Source: a bacterium (GTDB taxonomy: Bacteria; Babelota; Babeliae; Babelales; Babelaceae). From it: 18,523 bases of DNA. The notes beneath the pieces were generated by a model that did not search any database, was not told the origin of the DNA, and saw nothing but the letters and a program-made list of their open reading frames with translations. Positions 6,359 to 14,565 of this stretch are shown piece by piece; position 1 is the stretch's first letter; each line of letters starts with the position of its first letter. The stretch is taken from assembly GCA_021847535.1 (NCBI GenBank), contig JAJZMR010000054.1, positions 1 to 18,523 of the forward strand, in the 5' to 3' direction. Made by a program: the position numbers and the translations under genes.

Positions 6359-8059
6359 TTACCATTCAACAGAGCCTTTTGCCCATACACTCCACTGATG
6401 GAGTTCCGCTGGGTTGTCTGAAGCTGTTTCGATGGATGCTCCAATTAAAAAGGCTGGCGTGGTGTGGTACCCATTCCATCTATAGCCCAGTTCGGTAAAA
6501 AAAGTATGCGTTAACTGCGCTGGTGATCGTGCAGAATCAATATCAAGTGTTGTGCACCCGATAACTAATGGTGGATTTGACGCAACTGCTTGTATGGTTG
6601 GATCAAGTACCGTGGTTCCAGAAACATTATTATAAGGCGTTGTATTAGATAATGGATTGGGGTTATCTATTGGGGCCGGCTGGTAGATAGTGGCTTGATT
6701 TTGCGTCGCATTAAGAGGTTCAAGCGTTAGGGCGACTGTTCCCGTGGTGATATAATTGTAGGCGCCGGATGTGCCTTTGATTCCATATATATTGCCCCCT
6801 GTCGGGCAGGTTGGTTGACGCCAATTAGGACAGAGTGTTTCGGCTGTTGTTCCCCAAAGGGCGTATCCAAAATTTTGTGTAAAGCCGCGATGTTCAATAG
6901 ACAATTTCAGATCAATATCGCCTTGAATAGGGCGACTTACTAAAACGGGAAAGGTGGTTGCATATGAGGCTTCAATAAGTTCTTGATCGTATGCAAGTGT
7001 TTTATTGTTTATTTTTTTGAGCAAGAGATAGCGACTTAATGCTCTTTGTGTGCATGGTTCAAAACCAATTAAATCGAATGTGCGCAACTGTTTTGTCTGA
7101 AAAAGATGCTCAGCTGAAAGATCCCACAAGAAAGTGACGGCTGTTTTTTCATCATGTGTACGGTATTGGTACTGGCCTTGCGTACCAAGGCCTAATTCAA
7201 AAAATTTTCCATTACCGCATACGGGAGCAAAAAGATATTCCGGTTTTTGTTTATTGCCTGTTGGAAAACTTGCTCGTATAAAAACACTCAAAAATGTTGA
7301 TTCATGTATAATTAAATTGCGTCCAAGCCTGATCATCAGTTCGGCCAATTCAGTCCGTTTAAGCGGACACCAGATTATTTTATTATATGATAATGGACGA
7401 AGGATATCTCCGGTTATGACGTTCCCTTGAAAATAGCTACGGGCATTGGCAGCTGTCTGTGCAGGCGCGGCTGGCGAAGGTGCGGGTGTAACCGGGTTAC
7501 AGCCAAACATTTCAGAATCGTCTGACGCCCATGGCGTTGCAGCGGTAAATGATACGAGTGTGTCACCCATGTAGCCATTTGCAAAGGGCGTTGAACCTCG
7601 ATTGATAACCGTTTCACAGGGGTTTAATGACCAGCGAGCATAATCGACCGGAAGCATAAAATTTACATAAAGTCCTGAAAGAACTGAATCAAGTGGTTTA
7701 TTAAAATAAAAGGTGAATACGGTATTTTGTATCAGTGGCTTAAAACTTATTGTCCCCTTAAAGTCAGGAGCCAGGCCAAAGTTATCAGCCAAGAGATCAT
7801 GTGCTGAGCGATTGGGTACCTGACTTCCTGCAAAACTGAGACATGATGAACCAAAAAAATCGCATGCTATATTTTTGTTTTTATATGATTGGCCATAGCT
7901 GAGTGAGGTGATCACCATATAATCATATGCCGGGAGACAAACCATAGATGGATTGTGGCCTTGTGAACGAGGTATGTATACTGTTTTTACTCCGTAGGCG
8001 GGCATTTTTATACCCAGAGCGATAGTAGCCAATAATAGTGATATAATAGGAAGCTTCAT
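6359..8059 (-). CDS. Outer-membrane beta-barrel protein, paralogue of the cysteine-repeat protein
   Basis: A 566-residue protein with an N-terminal signal peptide (MKLPIISLLLATIALGIKMP region) and a C-terminal WAKGSVEW ending in an aromatic residue, as in outer-membrane barrels. Shared blocks with the neighbour at 3887-6019 are FFGSSCLSFAGSQV, LLADNFGLAPDF, FPTGNKQKPEYLFAPVCGNG, LRTFDL, SRYLLLKKIN, EHRGFTQNFGY and the last 60 residues. It lacks both cysteine cassettes but has a Pro/Ala-rich loop (NPVTPAPSPAAPAQTAANA). AAAGGAGA (minus strand, about 8074-8067) precedes the ATG at 8059. The gene is divergent from ftsK and tandem with its paralogue, with no obvious terminator between them. The substrate, if it is a porin, is unknown. 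Confidence 0.85.
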   Translation of the reverse strand: MKLPIISLLLATIALGIKMPAYGVKTVYIPRSQGHNPSMVCLPAYDYMVITSLSYGQSYKNKNIACDFFGSSCLSFAGSQVPNRSAHDLLADNFGLAPDFKGTISFKPLIQNTVFTFYFNKPLDSVLSGLYVNFMLPVDYARWSLNPCETVINRGSTPFANGYMGDTLVSFTAATPWASDDSEMFGCNPVTPAPSPAAPAQTAANARSYFQGNVITGDILRPLSYNKIIWCPLKRTELAELMIRLGRNLIIHESTFLSVFIRASFPTGNKQKPEYLFAPVCGNGKFFELGLGTQGQYQYRTHDEKTAVTFLWDLSAEHLFQTKQLRTFDLIGFEPCTQRALSRYLLLKKINNKTLAYDQELIEASYATTFPVLVSRPIQGDIDLKLSIEHRGFTQNFGYALWGTTAETLCPNWRQPTCPTGGNIYGIKGTSGAYNYITTGTVALTLEPLNATQNQATIYQPAPIDNPNPLSNTTPYNNVSGTTVLDPTIQAVASNPPLVIGCTTLDIDSARSPAQLTHTFFTELGYRWNGYHTTPAFLIGASIETASDNPAELHQWSVWAKGSVEW

Positions 8060-8185
8060 AGTTCTTCTCCTTTAAGCGCAAGCAGCATTGTATGCCATAA
8101 GATAGAATAAAAAAAAATAGGCGTATAGAGATCTATTGAAATTTTTCGAGCTCAACCGCTAGGTTTACAAAAGGAGGATAGTACT

Positions 8186-10009
8186 ATGATGACATTGATG
8201 TATCAACTTTTTGGCGGCTCTTTTTGGTTACTTGTTTGCGCAATGTGTCTTGTGTTTGCACGTATCTTTTTCCCCCAACAGATTACCTACTCTTTGATTG
8301 TGGGAATATGTCTTATTTCTTTGGGCTACAGCCTCCTGATGCATGGCGGCGCCTATGACCAAGCGGTCCTCTATTCCGGAGGTCTTTTGGGTGAGGCTCT
8401 TTATTTTTTAATTACGGCCTATGCTCCAGAATCATTTATTTTTTTTGTAAGTTGGCTTTGTATAACGACAGGCATATTGTTGATGACAGGATATAGTTGG
8501 GTTTCTCTCTTTTTTGGAGCACGTGCGATAAGGTCCGCCATTACCCTTGAACGGACCCCAATGCACGAATTGCCGCAAGAGGTCAATGATGTGGTAGATG
8601 AACTGGTCATCAAAACTAAGCCTCAAAAAAAAGTTGTTGAACATGAAATTCCCTACCCTTTTCCTGCGCTTGCCCATACACAGCACGACAACCATTCTTT
8701 TGAAAAAAATAATCTTAGTGCTCAACATAAGGCACACATTTTGCAAGAAAAATTATTACGCTTTGGTATTAAGGGGAAGGTCATGTCAATTACAGCAGGA
8801 CCTGTCGTAACTTTATATGAGTATCAGCCTGATATTGACGCTAAAATAAGTAAAATATTAGCTCGTGAGGATGATCTTGCCCTTGCATTACAGGCTTTGA
8901 GTTTGCGCATTATTGCACCGATTGCCGGTAAAGCAGTAGTTGGTTTTGAGGTTGCTCAATCTGAACGTATGGCTGTATATTTTAGCGCGTTGTATGAACA
9001 GGGGTTGAAAAAATTTAAAGGTTATTTACCCCTTGTTTTGGGGCAGAATACGATTGGTGCTCCTGTAGTAATTGATCTTGCACATATGCCACATCTATTG
9101 GTTGCCGGGGCAACTGGATCTGGCAAATCCGTTGCGCTTAATACGATGTTGATAAGCCTTATCTGTTTTTCCCGTCCTGAGGATTTAAAACTTATTCTCA
9201 TTGATCCTAAAAAATTAGAATTTTCAACTTACGATGGATTGCCCCATCTTCTTTTTCCTATTGTCACTGAGCCTGAAAGGGCGCTTGCAGTATTGCGTTG
9301 GGCCGTGAAAATTATGCAAGAGCGGTATGAGCGAATGGCGCAGGCTGGAGTGCGCCATGCAAAAGATTATCATGCACTGTACCACGATATGGCCCCTATA
9401 GTTATTGTTATTGATGAATTTGCAGATTTAATGATTACAACGGGCAAAGAAATTGAAGAGCTTATTGTACGACTTGCGCAGATGGCGCGTGCTGCAGGGA
9501 TCCACATTATTTTAGCAACACAGCGGCCTTCGGTTGATGTCATAACGGGATTGATTAAGGTAAATTTTCCTGCGCGCATTGCCTTTAAAGTTACCTCTAA
9601 AATAGATTCGCGCACTATTATTGATACTATAGGCGCGGATAAACTTTTGGGTAAAGGTGATATGCTCTTTTTAGACAATCAGGGGAGCTTGACACGCATT
9701 CATGGCGCTTATATGAGCGATGCAGAAATAGCTGATGTTGTGAAACAGATAAAGGCATATGGTGATCCGATATATGAAATTTTATCTGAAGCTGATACAA
9801 CGCAAGCGGCTGATATTGATGAGGCTGATCAAAAAATATTTGAAGAAATAGTGCGTTATGTTCGCCAATGTGATGAGATTTCTATATCATTATTGCAGAG
9901 AAAGTTTAGAATCGGTTACAACCGTTCAGCTCGTATGATAGACACGCTTGAATCTCGTGGTATTATTTTACCATCTGATGGCGGTAAAATGCGTAAAGTG
10001 CTGCATTAA
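8186..10009 (+). CDS. ftsK: DNA translocase FtsK/SpoIIIE family
   Basis: A hexameric ATP-driven DNA pump at the division septum that clears the chromosome and activates XerCD recombination. Of 607 residues, the first 110 or so contain about three to four hydrophobic helices. A short linker follows, then the motor: Walker A GATGSGKS (308-315), Walker B IVIDEFADL (407-415), ATQRPSV (444-450) and the KIDSRTIIDTIGADKLLGKG region (472-491). The C-terminal gamma winged helix (about 546-607, ending SRGIILPSDGGKMRKVL) reads KOPS-type polar DNA signals. It is shorter than E. coli FtsK because the linker is nearly absent. AAGGAGG at 8171-8177, eight bases before the ATG, fixes the start. murF follows after 36 bases. 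Confidence 0.97.
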   Translation: MMTLMYQLFGGSFWLLVCAMCLVFARIFFPQQITYSLIVGICLISLGYSLLMHGGAYDQAVLYSGGLLGEALYFLITAYAPESFIFFVSWLCITTGILLMTGYSWVSLFFGARAIRSAITLERTPMHELPQEVNDVVDELVIKTKPQKKVVEHEIPYPFPALAHTQHDNHSFEKNNLSAQHKAHILQEKLLRFGIKGKVMSITAGPVVTLYEYQPDIDAKISKILAREDDLALALQALSLRIIAPIAGKAVVGFEVAQSERMAVYFSALYEQGLKKFKGYLPLVLGQNTIGAPVVIDLAHMPHLLVAGATGSGKSVALNTMLISLICFSRPEDLKLILIDPKKLEFSTYDGLPHLLFPIVTEPERALAVLRWAVKIMQERYERMAQAGVRHAKDYHALYHDMAPIVIVIDEFADLMITTGKEIEELIVRLAQMARAAGIHIILATQRPSVDVITGLIKVNFPARIAFKVTSKIDSRTIIDTIGADKLLGKGDMLFLDNQGSLTRIHGAYMSDAEIADVVKQIKAYGDPIYEILSEADTTQAADIDEADQKIFEEIVRYVRQCDEISISLLQRKFRIGYNRSARMIDTLESRGIILPSDGGKMRKVLH

Positions 10010-10045
10010 GGTACACCATTCATTACATCAAAGGTATAAAAATCT

Positions 10046-11434
10046 ATGTTTCTGAATAAAAATTTTTTTATGACGGTTCTGCCTGATGCGCAATGGGTCG
10101 GACCTGATTTTTCTGAAGATATGCGTCTTGTTGTTGATTCAAGGCTGCTTAAAAATAATCATCAGCAAGAAAAAATATTTTTTCTTGCTTTGCGCGGTTC
10201 ACACCATGATGGTCATGATTTTATTCAGTCTGCTTTACACGCAGGCGCTTCTGGATTTATCACAGACAGGCCGGTATCTTTTGCTTACGATCCATCTATA
10301 ACGGCGATTTTTGTCAAGGATGTCCTTGCCGCACTCATTGCTGTAGCAAAAGCCTGGCGTGCACAGATCGCTTTTCCTATTATTGGGATCACGGGATCGA
10401 TAGGAAAAACATCAACCAAAGAATTGCTGGGCATGATATTACGCAGGGCCGGGAAAAATATTTTATTATCGCATGGAAATCAAAATACGGTTCTGGGCAT
10501 TTGCCTTACTTTGTGGCGGCTGAAAAAAAATCATGATGCAGCCGTTTTTGAAATGGGTATCAGCAAAAGGGGGGAAATGCAAGCTTTGGCAGATATTTTG
10601 CGGCCGACGGTGGGTGTTATTACCTATATTGGTCATAGCCATAGCCAAGGACTTGGCCCTGCATCTGATATATCGATAGAAAAGCGCGCTATATTTTCCT
10701 ATTTTAATGAGGAATTTATCGGTATTATACAAGGCGATCAGCCAGAATTAAGTCGTGTTGCATACAAACATCCTATTATTAAATTTGGTAAAAAGATGAG
10801 CAATCAATTACAGGTTCGTAAGGTTGTTGTTCATGCTGACCATATAACGTGTGTACTGAAAATATATAAGCAAAAATTTCCTCTTGTTTTACCCACAACC
10901 AATGCAGCCTTTTTAAATTCAATGCTTGCAGCTGTTGCTGTTGCCTATACTCTTTGCGTGCCAATAGAAACAATACTTACGGTTATTCAAGAGCCTTTTA
11001 TTGTTCCTGGGCGGTATGAAAAAAAGAGCCTTCCTGATAATCAAGGACTTATTATTCATGATGCTTATAATGCAAGTCCTGAAAGTATGAAAGCAGCGTT
11101 ACTCGCATTTGAAAAGGTTGTAGCCTCAAAAAAAATTGCGATTCTTGGTGATATGCTTGAATTGGGCCATTTGAGTAGTTTTTGGCATCGACAAATAGGT
11201 CGTTTTTTACAAAAGGTGCCCTCATTAACACATCTTATTTTGGTGGGGCGTGAAGTAGAAAATATAAAAAAGACGGCACCTTTATCATTATCGTGTATAC
11301 TAGTACCAACATGGCAAGAGGCGGTTAAGGCTGTTCGGCCACTTTTAGGGGCAGATACGGCTGTCTTGGTTAAAGCTTCTCGATCGATTGCATTACACAA
11401 TATTGTAGAAACGTTAGAAAAGAATATTTCATGA
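10046..11434 (+). CDS. murF: UDP-N-acetylmuramoyl-tripeptide--D-alanyl-D-alanine ligase
   Basis: This enzyme adds D-Ala-D-Ala to the UDP-MurNAc-tripeptide, the last cytoplasmic step of peptidoglycan precursor synthesis. The protein has 462 residues, the normal size. Domain 1 shows VVDSRLL and LALRGSHHDGHDFI. The ATP loop is GITGSIGKTSTKE (114-126). HGNQNTVLG (143-151) and FEMGISKRGEM (168-178) follow, and the ligase C-domain shows PGRYEKK, HDAYNASPESM and AILGDMLELG. The start at 10046 keeps the usual N-terminal domain; AAAGG at 10030-10034 is 11 bases upstream. The last four bases overlap rsmH (ATGA), so the two are translationally coupled. Its presence implies that the organism makes, or recently made, a peptidoglycan wall. 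Confidence 0.96.
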   Translation: MFLNKNFFMTVLPDAQWVGPDFSEDMRLVVDSRLLKNNHQQEKIFFLALRGSHHDGHDFIQSALHAGASGFITDRPVSFAYDPSITAIFVKDVLAALIAVAKAWRAQIAFPIIGITGSIGKTSTKELLGMILRRAGKNILLSHGNQNTVLGICLTLWRLKKNHDAAVFEMGISKRGEMQALADILRPTVGVITYIGHSHSQGLGPASDISIEKRAIFSYFNEEFIGIIQGDQPELSRVAYKHPIIKFGKKMSNQLQVRKVVVHADHITCVLKIYKQKFPLVLPTTNAAFLNSMLAAVAVAYTLCVPIETILTVIQEPFIVPGRYEKKSLPDNQGLIIHDAYNASPESMKAALLAFEKVVASKKIAILGDMLELGHLSSFWHRQIGRFLQKVPSLTHLILVGREVENIKKTAPLSLSCILVPTWQEAVKAVRPLLGADTAVLVKASRSIALHNIVETLEKNIS

Positions 11435-12309
11435 AAAATTACCATATTTCGGTAATGGCTGAGCAGGTAATCGAATTTTTGGCGCCACGGCCTGGAGGTC
11501 TATATGTAGATTGTACTTTCGGTGGTGGTGGCCATACGCGTGCATTACTGCAAGCTGACCCTACGCTCGAAGTTATCGCGTTTGATGTTGACCCAGATGC
11601 TTTTGAACATAATCGCGAAGCTCTCGAAGCAGATTTTCCCGGCAGAGTTCGCTTTGTCTGGGCTAATTTTGCAACACTGCGTCTTGCATTAAAAAAAATA
11701 GGGGTCATGCAGGTTGATGGTATTATTGCAGATTTTGGCACTTCGCAGCATCAAATTGAGCATAAGCCAGGCTTTAGTTTTTCTCGGGATAAAAAGCTTG
11801 ATATGCGTATGTCGACTGCTCATGGAACGGTAACTGCTGCTGATATTGTTAATCATGCAGATGAACGTGAACTGGCAACCATTTTTTGGCGGTATGGCCA
11901 GGAGCCTGCAGGCAAGCAGATCGCTCGGGCAATAGTACAAGCGCGCCAAGAGACAAAGATTCTGACCACAGGTCAGTTGGTTGATATTGTCAAAAAAGTA
12001 GTAAAGGCTTTGCCAAAAGGCATTCATCCAGCCACACGCGTATTCCAGGCTTTGCGTATCGTGGTGAATCATGAATTGGACCATATCGAAGGGCTGCTTA
12101 AACAGGCCCCCGAGGTATTGCGCCCGGGCGGTCGTATTGTCTGTATTAGTTTTCATTCGCTCGAAGATCGGCTTGTTAAGCATGCCTTTAAGGAGCATGC
12201 AACGAGCTTACATATACTTACACCGAAAGTTGTATTGCCATCGTCACATGAAGTTGCTCAAAATCCATCATCAAGGAGTGCTAAATTACGAGCAGCTCAG
12301 AAGATTTGA
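11431..12309 (+). CDS. rsmH: 16S rRNA (cytosine-1402-N4) methyltransferase
   Basis: This SAM-dependent enzyme (also called MraW) methylates N4 of C1402 in the ribosomal P site. The protein has 292 residues, close to the family norm. It begins YHISVMAEQVIEFL, and its SAM loop is YVDCTFGGGGHTRALL (about 25-40). Further signatures are GFSFSRDKKLDMRMS, TRVFQALRIVVNHELDHIEG and CISFHSLEDRLVKHAFKE. The ATG overlaps the murF stop. In many bacteria rsmH sits at the head of the division and cell wall cluster before ftsL and ftsI. Here it closes an ftsK-murF-rsmH group and is followed by spoVG. Confidence 0.97.
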   Translation: MKNYHISVMAEQVIEFLAPRPGGLYVDCTFGGGGHTRALLQADPTLEVIAFDVDPDAFEHNREALEADFPGRVRFVWANFATLRLALKKIGVMQVDGIIADFGTSQHQIEHKPGFSFSRDKKLDMRMSTAHGTVTAADIVNHADERELATIFWRYGQEPAGKQIARAIVQARQETKILTTGQLVDIVKKVVKALPKGIHPATRVFQALRIVVNHELDHIEGLLKQAPEVLRPGGRIVCISFHSLEDRLVKHAFKEHATSLHILTPKVVLPSSHEVAQNPSSRSAKLRAAQKI

Positions 12310-12320
12310 ATAAAATTAGT

Positions 12321-12348
12321 TTGACAAAGCTTTACACTGTTGTACACT
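12321..12348 (+). promoter_or_regulatory. Candidate sigma-70-type promoter for spoVG
   Basis: A perfect -35 TTGACA (12321-12326) is followed after 16 bases by TACACT (12343-12348), which matches four of six -10 consensus bases. It lies between the rsmH stop and the spoVG start, giving a leader of about 45-50 bases. Confidence 0.55.
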
Positions 12349-12401
12349 AATTGAAAGTTGATATACACAAAGAGAGTAATTACGCAAAAAGGCTACTGGT
12401 G

Positions 12402-12692
12402 ATGAAAATTACAGAAGTTAAAGTTTATCCGTCTCAAGAGAGTGGCAGGCTTAAAGCATACGCAACAATTGTCTTTGAAAATTGTTTCATAGTAAGAGAT
12501 CTTAAGGTCGTTGAAGGAAGTAAGGGATTGTTTGTTTCGATGCCTTCCCGAAGACGAAAAGATGGTACTTTTAGAGATATTGTCCATCCGCTTAATTCTG
12601 AAATGCGAAAAATGATTGAAGAATCAGTTATTTTGGAGTATAATAAGGCTGTTCAGTTTGGCTTTTCGACTGATAGTTCTGAAGCAGAATAA
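12402..12692 (+). CDS. spoVG: SpoVG family nucleic-acid-binding regulator
   Basis: A 96-residue protein with the SpoVG core: MKITEVKVYPSQESGRLKAY at the start, then ATIVFENCFIVRDLKVVEG, GLFVSMPSRRRKDGTFRDI and HPLNSEMRKMIEESV. SpoVG is a small dimer that binds DNA and RNA and tunes gene expression in Firmicutes and spirochaetes. It is also found in non-sporulating bacteria, so the name does not imply sporulation. The ATG at 12402 matches the family N-terminus and has an AAAAGG-like site about nine bases upstream; the open frame upstream of it is not needed. The gene has its own promoter, and tRNA-Gln follows after 39 bases, possibly on the same transcript. Confidence 0.93.
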   Translation: MKITEVKVYPSQESGRLKAYATIVFENCFIVRDLKVVEGSKGLFVSMPSRRRKDGTFRDIVHPLNSEMRKMIEESVILEYNKAVQFGFSTDSSEAE

Positions 12693-12707
12693 ACATTCTT
12701 TCATATT

Positions 12708-14264
12708 TTACAAAAATTTATAAAAATATTTTGGGGCGTCGCCAAGCGGTAAGGCACCGGGTTTTGGTCCCGGCATCCGGAGGTTCGAATCCTTCCGCCC
12801 CAGCCACTCAGGTTCATCTGAGATTTTTTGCATATTGAAGAACGGCTCTTTGAGCTCCAGATGCAGTTCTTCGCCATCCAGCTGTAAGTTCGAAAAAATA
12901 AAACGTAAAAATACCTGTTTTTTATCGAGATTCGAACTCTCAAAAATTTCTTTAGAGTTTCTAGCCAAATAAAACACTTTATTAATCGTAATAAGCGTCG
13001 ACTCATCGATGGGCTTGTGGGACTGTAGTTCGGTGGCAATCTCACTTTGTCGTTGTTTATATTCGCGTAATTTTTCTTGATAAGTCTCTGTGTCTATCTG
13101 CCCATCTAGGTGCATATCGATAAGGCGAGAGGTTCTACCTTGGATGAGCTCTGACTCTCTGATTAGTTTTTGCTTGCTTTGAATGAGTAGCTCTTGCTCT
13201 TGTTCAAATGTTTTTTTAAGGTGCTCAATAATCCGAGCTTCTTGGGCTTCTGATAATGCAATAGGGCCTAGCTGTGCAAGCAACGTAGCGACTATACGCT
13301 CTTCGCGAACCCAAGTTTTTGTGCAGATACCCTTTGAATTACTGCAGCTATAATATACATACTTCTGTTTCTTGATATCGCCTGTTACGGTACAACCACA
13401 GTTTTTACAGCTTATAAGTCCGCGCAATAGAATTGGCTTTCCTGCATATTGTGCTGGCGCTTTACGATTGCCAGACATCATACGCTGTACGGTTTTAAAG
13501 AGTTGCTCTGAAATAAGTGGTTGATATTTGTGGCGATAAATTTCTCCTTTTATGCGCATGACGCCATAGTAAAAGTGATTTTTTAGCGTGACTTCGACCC
13601 GATTAGGTAGGAAAAGATTGCCCTTAGCATTCTTGAGACCTAACCTATTCATTTCCTGTGCAATAGTTTTGAAAGATTGATTACCGCCAGCATACATCTC
13701 AAACATTTTGATCACCAAAAGTGACTCGTAGGGATCGGGAATAATGTCTTTTGATTTTCCATCAGGCGCAGTAATATTCTTATAGCCGAAGGGGGCTTTT
13801 GCGCTCCATGAACCATTTTTGTAACCCTGTTCTTTGCTACGTTTTACATTATCACTTAGTTGACGCACGTAACTTGATGAAAAGAGTACGCCAACATCCC
13901 ATTGTAAGAGGTGTGAGCTGTTTGAGTTTTTGTTGACGACAAGCCCTTCGCGATAAAAATGAAGCTCAAGCTTGCCTTCTTTGCGTAACTCATCGAGCGT
14001 AGGCGTTTCCCTGAAGCTGCGTTGCAAGCGATCTATGGTGTCTGTCACAAGCGCAATTGGTTCTTTAGATTTGCGTACTTGTTGTATAATAATATCAAAT
14101 TGCTTTCGCGTTTCTTTGCTAGACGATTCAGTAATTTGATAGGTCTGCTGAACCTGTAAATTTTTCTTGAGGGCGTATTCAGTAAGGCGCCTAACCTGGG
14201 AGGGGATGGACAGTCCCTCCTCCTGGTCTTTAGTCGAAACACGCGCTAGTAAAATAGCTTTCAT
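12708..14264 (-). CDS. Large serine recombinase, reading frame ends through the antisense of tRNA-Gln
   Basis: This 518-residue site-specific recombinase is probably the integrase of the element to its right. The resolvase domain begins ILLARVSTKDQEEGLSIPSQ with catalytic Ser10 and Arg8; DTIDRLQRSF (75-84) holds the DR-L motif. The recombinase domain covers about 150-270 (KAPFGYK, GNLFLPNRVE). A zinc ribbon uses C286, C289, C307 and C314. A long coiled coil spans about 340-415. Trp487 is encoded by the antisense of the tRNA CCA end, residues 487-511 (LGRKDSNLRMPGPKPGALPL region) are antisense tRNA, and the last seven residues lie beyond the tRNA. The native C-terminus was therefore probably different before integration. 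AAAGG lies six bases before the ATG, and the upstream HTH gene ends three bases before it. Confidence 0.93.
   Translation of the reverse strand: MKAILLARVSTKDQEEGLSIPSQVRRLTEYALKKNLQVQQTYQITESSSKETRKQFDIIIQQVRKSKEPIALVTDTIDRLQRSFRETPTLDELRKEGKLELHFYREGLVVNKNSNSSHLLQWDVGVLFSSSYVRQLSDNVKRSKEQGYKNGSWSAKAPFGYKNITAPDGKSKDIIPDPYESLLVIKMFEMYAGGNQSFKTIAQEMNRLGLKNAKGNLFLPNRVEVTLKNHFYYGVMRIKGEIYRHKYQPLISEQLFKTVQRMMSGNRKAPAQYAGKPILLRGLISCKNCGCTVTGDIKKQKYVYYSCSNSKGICTKTWVREERIVATLLAQLGPIALSEAQEARIIEHLKKTFEQEQELLIQSKQKLIRESELIQGRTSRLIDMHLDGQIDTETYQEKLREYKQRQSEIATELQSHKPIDESTLITINKVFYLARNSKEIFESSNLDKKQVFLRFIFSNLQLDGEELHLELKEPFFNMQKISDEPEWLGRKDSNLRMPGPKPGALPLGDAPKYFYKFL
12732..12806 (+). tRNA. tRNA-Gln (anticodon TTG)
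   Basis: A 75-base cloverleaf. The acceptor TGGGGCG (12732-12738) pairs with CGCCCCA. The D arm contains GCCAAGCGGTAAGGC. The anticodon stem CCGGG/CCCGG encloses TTTTGGT, giving anticodon TTG at 12764-12766. The T arm is GGAGG-TTCGAAT-CCTTC, with one G-T pair. Discriminator G and CCA (12804-12806) are encoded. The tRNA is intact although an integrated element abuts its 3' end. The recombinase gene on the other strand overlaps it fully. Confidence 0.97.
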
Positions 14265-14267
14265 GTG

Positions 14268-14453
14268 CTACCTTTGTTCTATAGAGACAAGTAGCTGCTC
14301 CAGTTCTTCTTTTTTATAAAGCCGATATTTATTAAAAGGATGCCGCAATACGGTCAACTTTTTTTCTCTTTCCCAATTTCTTAGGGTATTTCCAGTGACA
14401 CCGACAAATTGTGCAGCCTCTTTAATGTTCATGTATTCATTAATTTTTTTCAT
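14268..14453 (-). CDS. Small MerR-like helix-turn-helix protein, probable excisionase or regulator
   Basis: A 61-residue protein that is almost entirely one DNA-binding domain: MNIKEAAQFVGVTGNTLRNW followed by EREKKLTVLRHPFNKYRLY, the helix-turn-helix plus wing of MerR/AlpA-like proteins. The start at 14453 has AAAGG seven bases upstream; the open frame to 14498 lacks a ribosome site. It ends three bases before the serine recombinase start, so the pair is co-translated. Small HTH proteins beside an integrase often act as recombination directionality factors or as activators of integrase expression, and that role is inferred here. The domain resembles the HTH fused to the IS607 serine transposase, but here it is a separate gene. 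A large dyad lies just upstream. Confidence 0.85.
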   Translation of the reverse strand: MKKINEYMNIKEAAQFVGVTGNTLRNWEREKKLTVLRHPFNKYRLYKKEELEQLLVSIEQR

Positions 14454-14510
14454 AGAATATCCTTTGTGTTTAATATTAAGTTTACAAAACAATACCAAAA
14501 ATATCTTTTT

Positions 14511-14562
14511 ATTTCCGATTTCCGATTTTCTTATTTTGTTATAGAGATCGGAAATCGGAAAT
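14511..14562. repeat. 16-bp perfect inverted repeat built from tandem ATTTCCG units
   Basis: ATTTCCGATTTCCGAT (14511-14526) and its exact reverse complement (14547-14562) are separated by 20 A/T-rich bases. Each arm holds two tandem ATTTCCG words. It fills the gap between the TOPRIM helicase stop and the promoter region of the HTH-recombinase pair. No T run follows on either strand, which argues against a simple terminator. Candidate roles are an operator for the HTH protein, an excision accessory site or iteron-like origin repeats. Confidence 0.9.
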
Positions 14563-14565
14563 TGT

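Noticed and set aside
12701..13045. Minus-strand ORF of 114 codons containing GWGGRIRTSGC.
   Set aside because: This is the well-known artefact of translating the antisense of a tRNA in another frame. It overlaps the recombinase gene, which has the real coding signature.
14264..14268. An IS607-type transposon, because a MerR-like HTH adjoins a serine recombinase.
   Set aside because: IS607 TnpA is one short fused protein with a small resolvase domain. Here the recombinase is a 518-residue large serine type with zinc ribbon and coiled coil, and no TnpB is visible.
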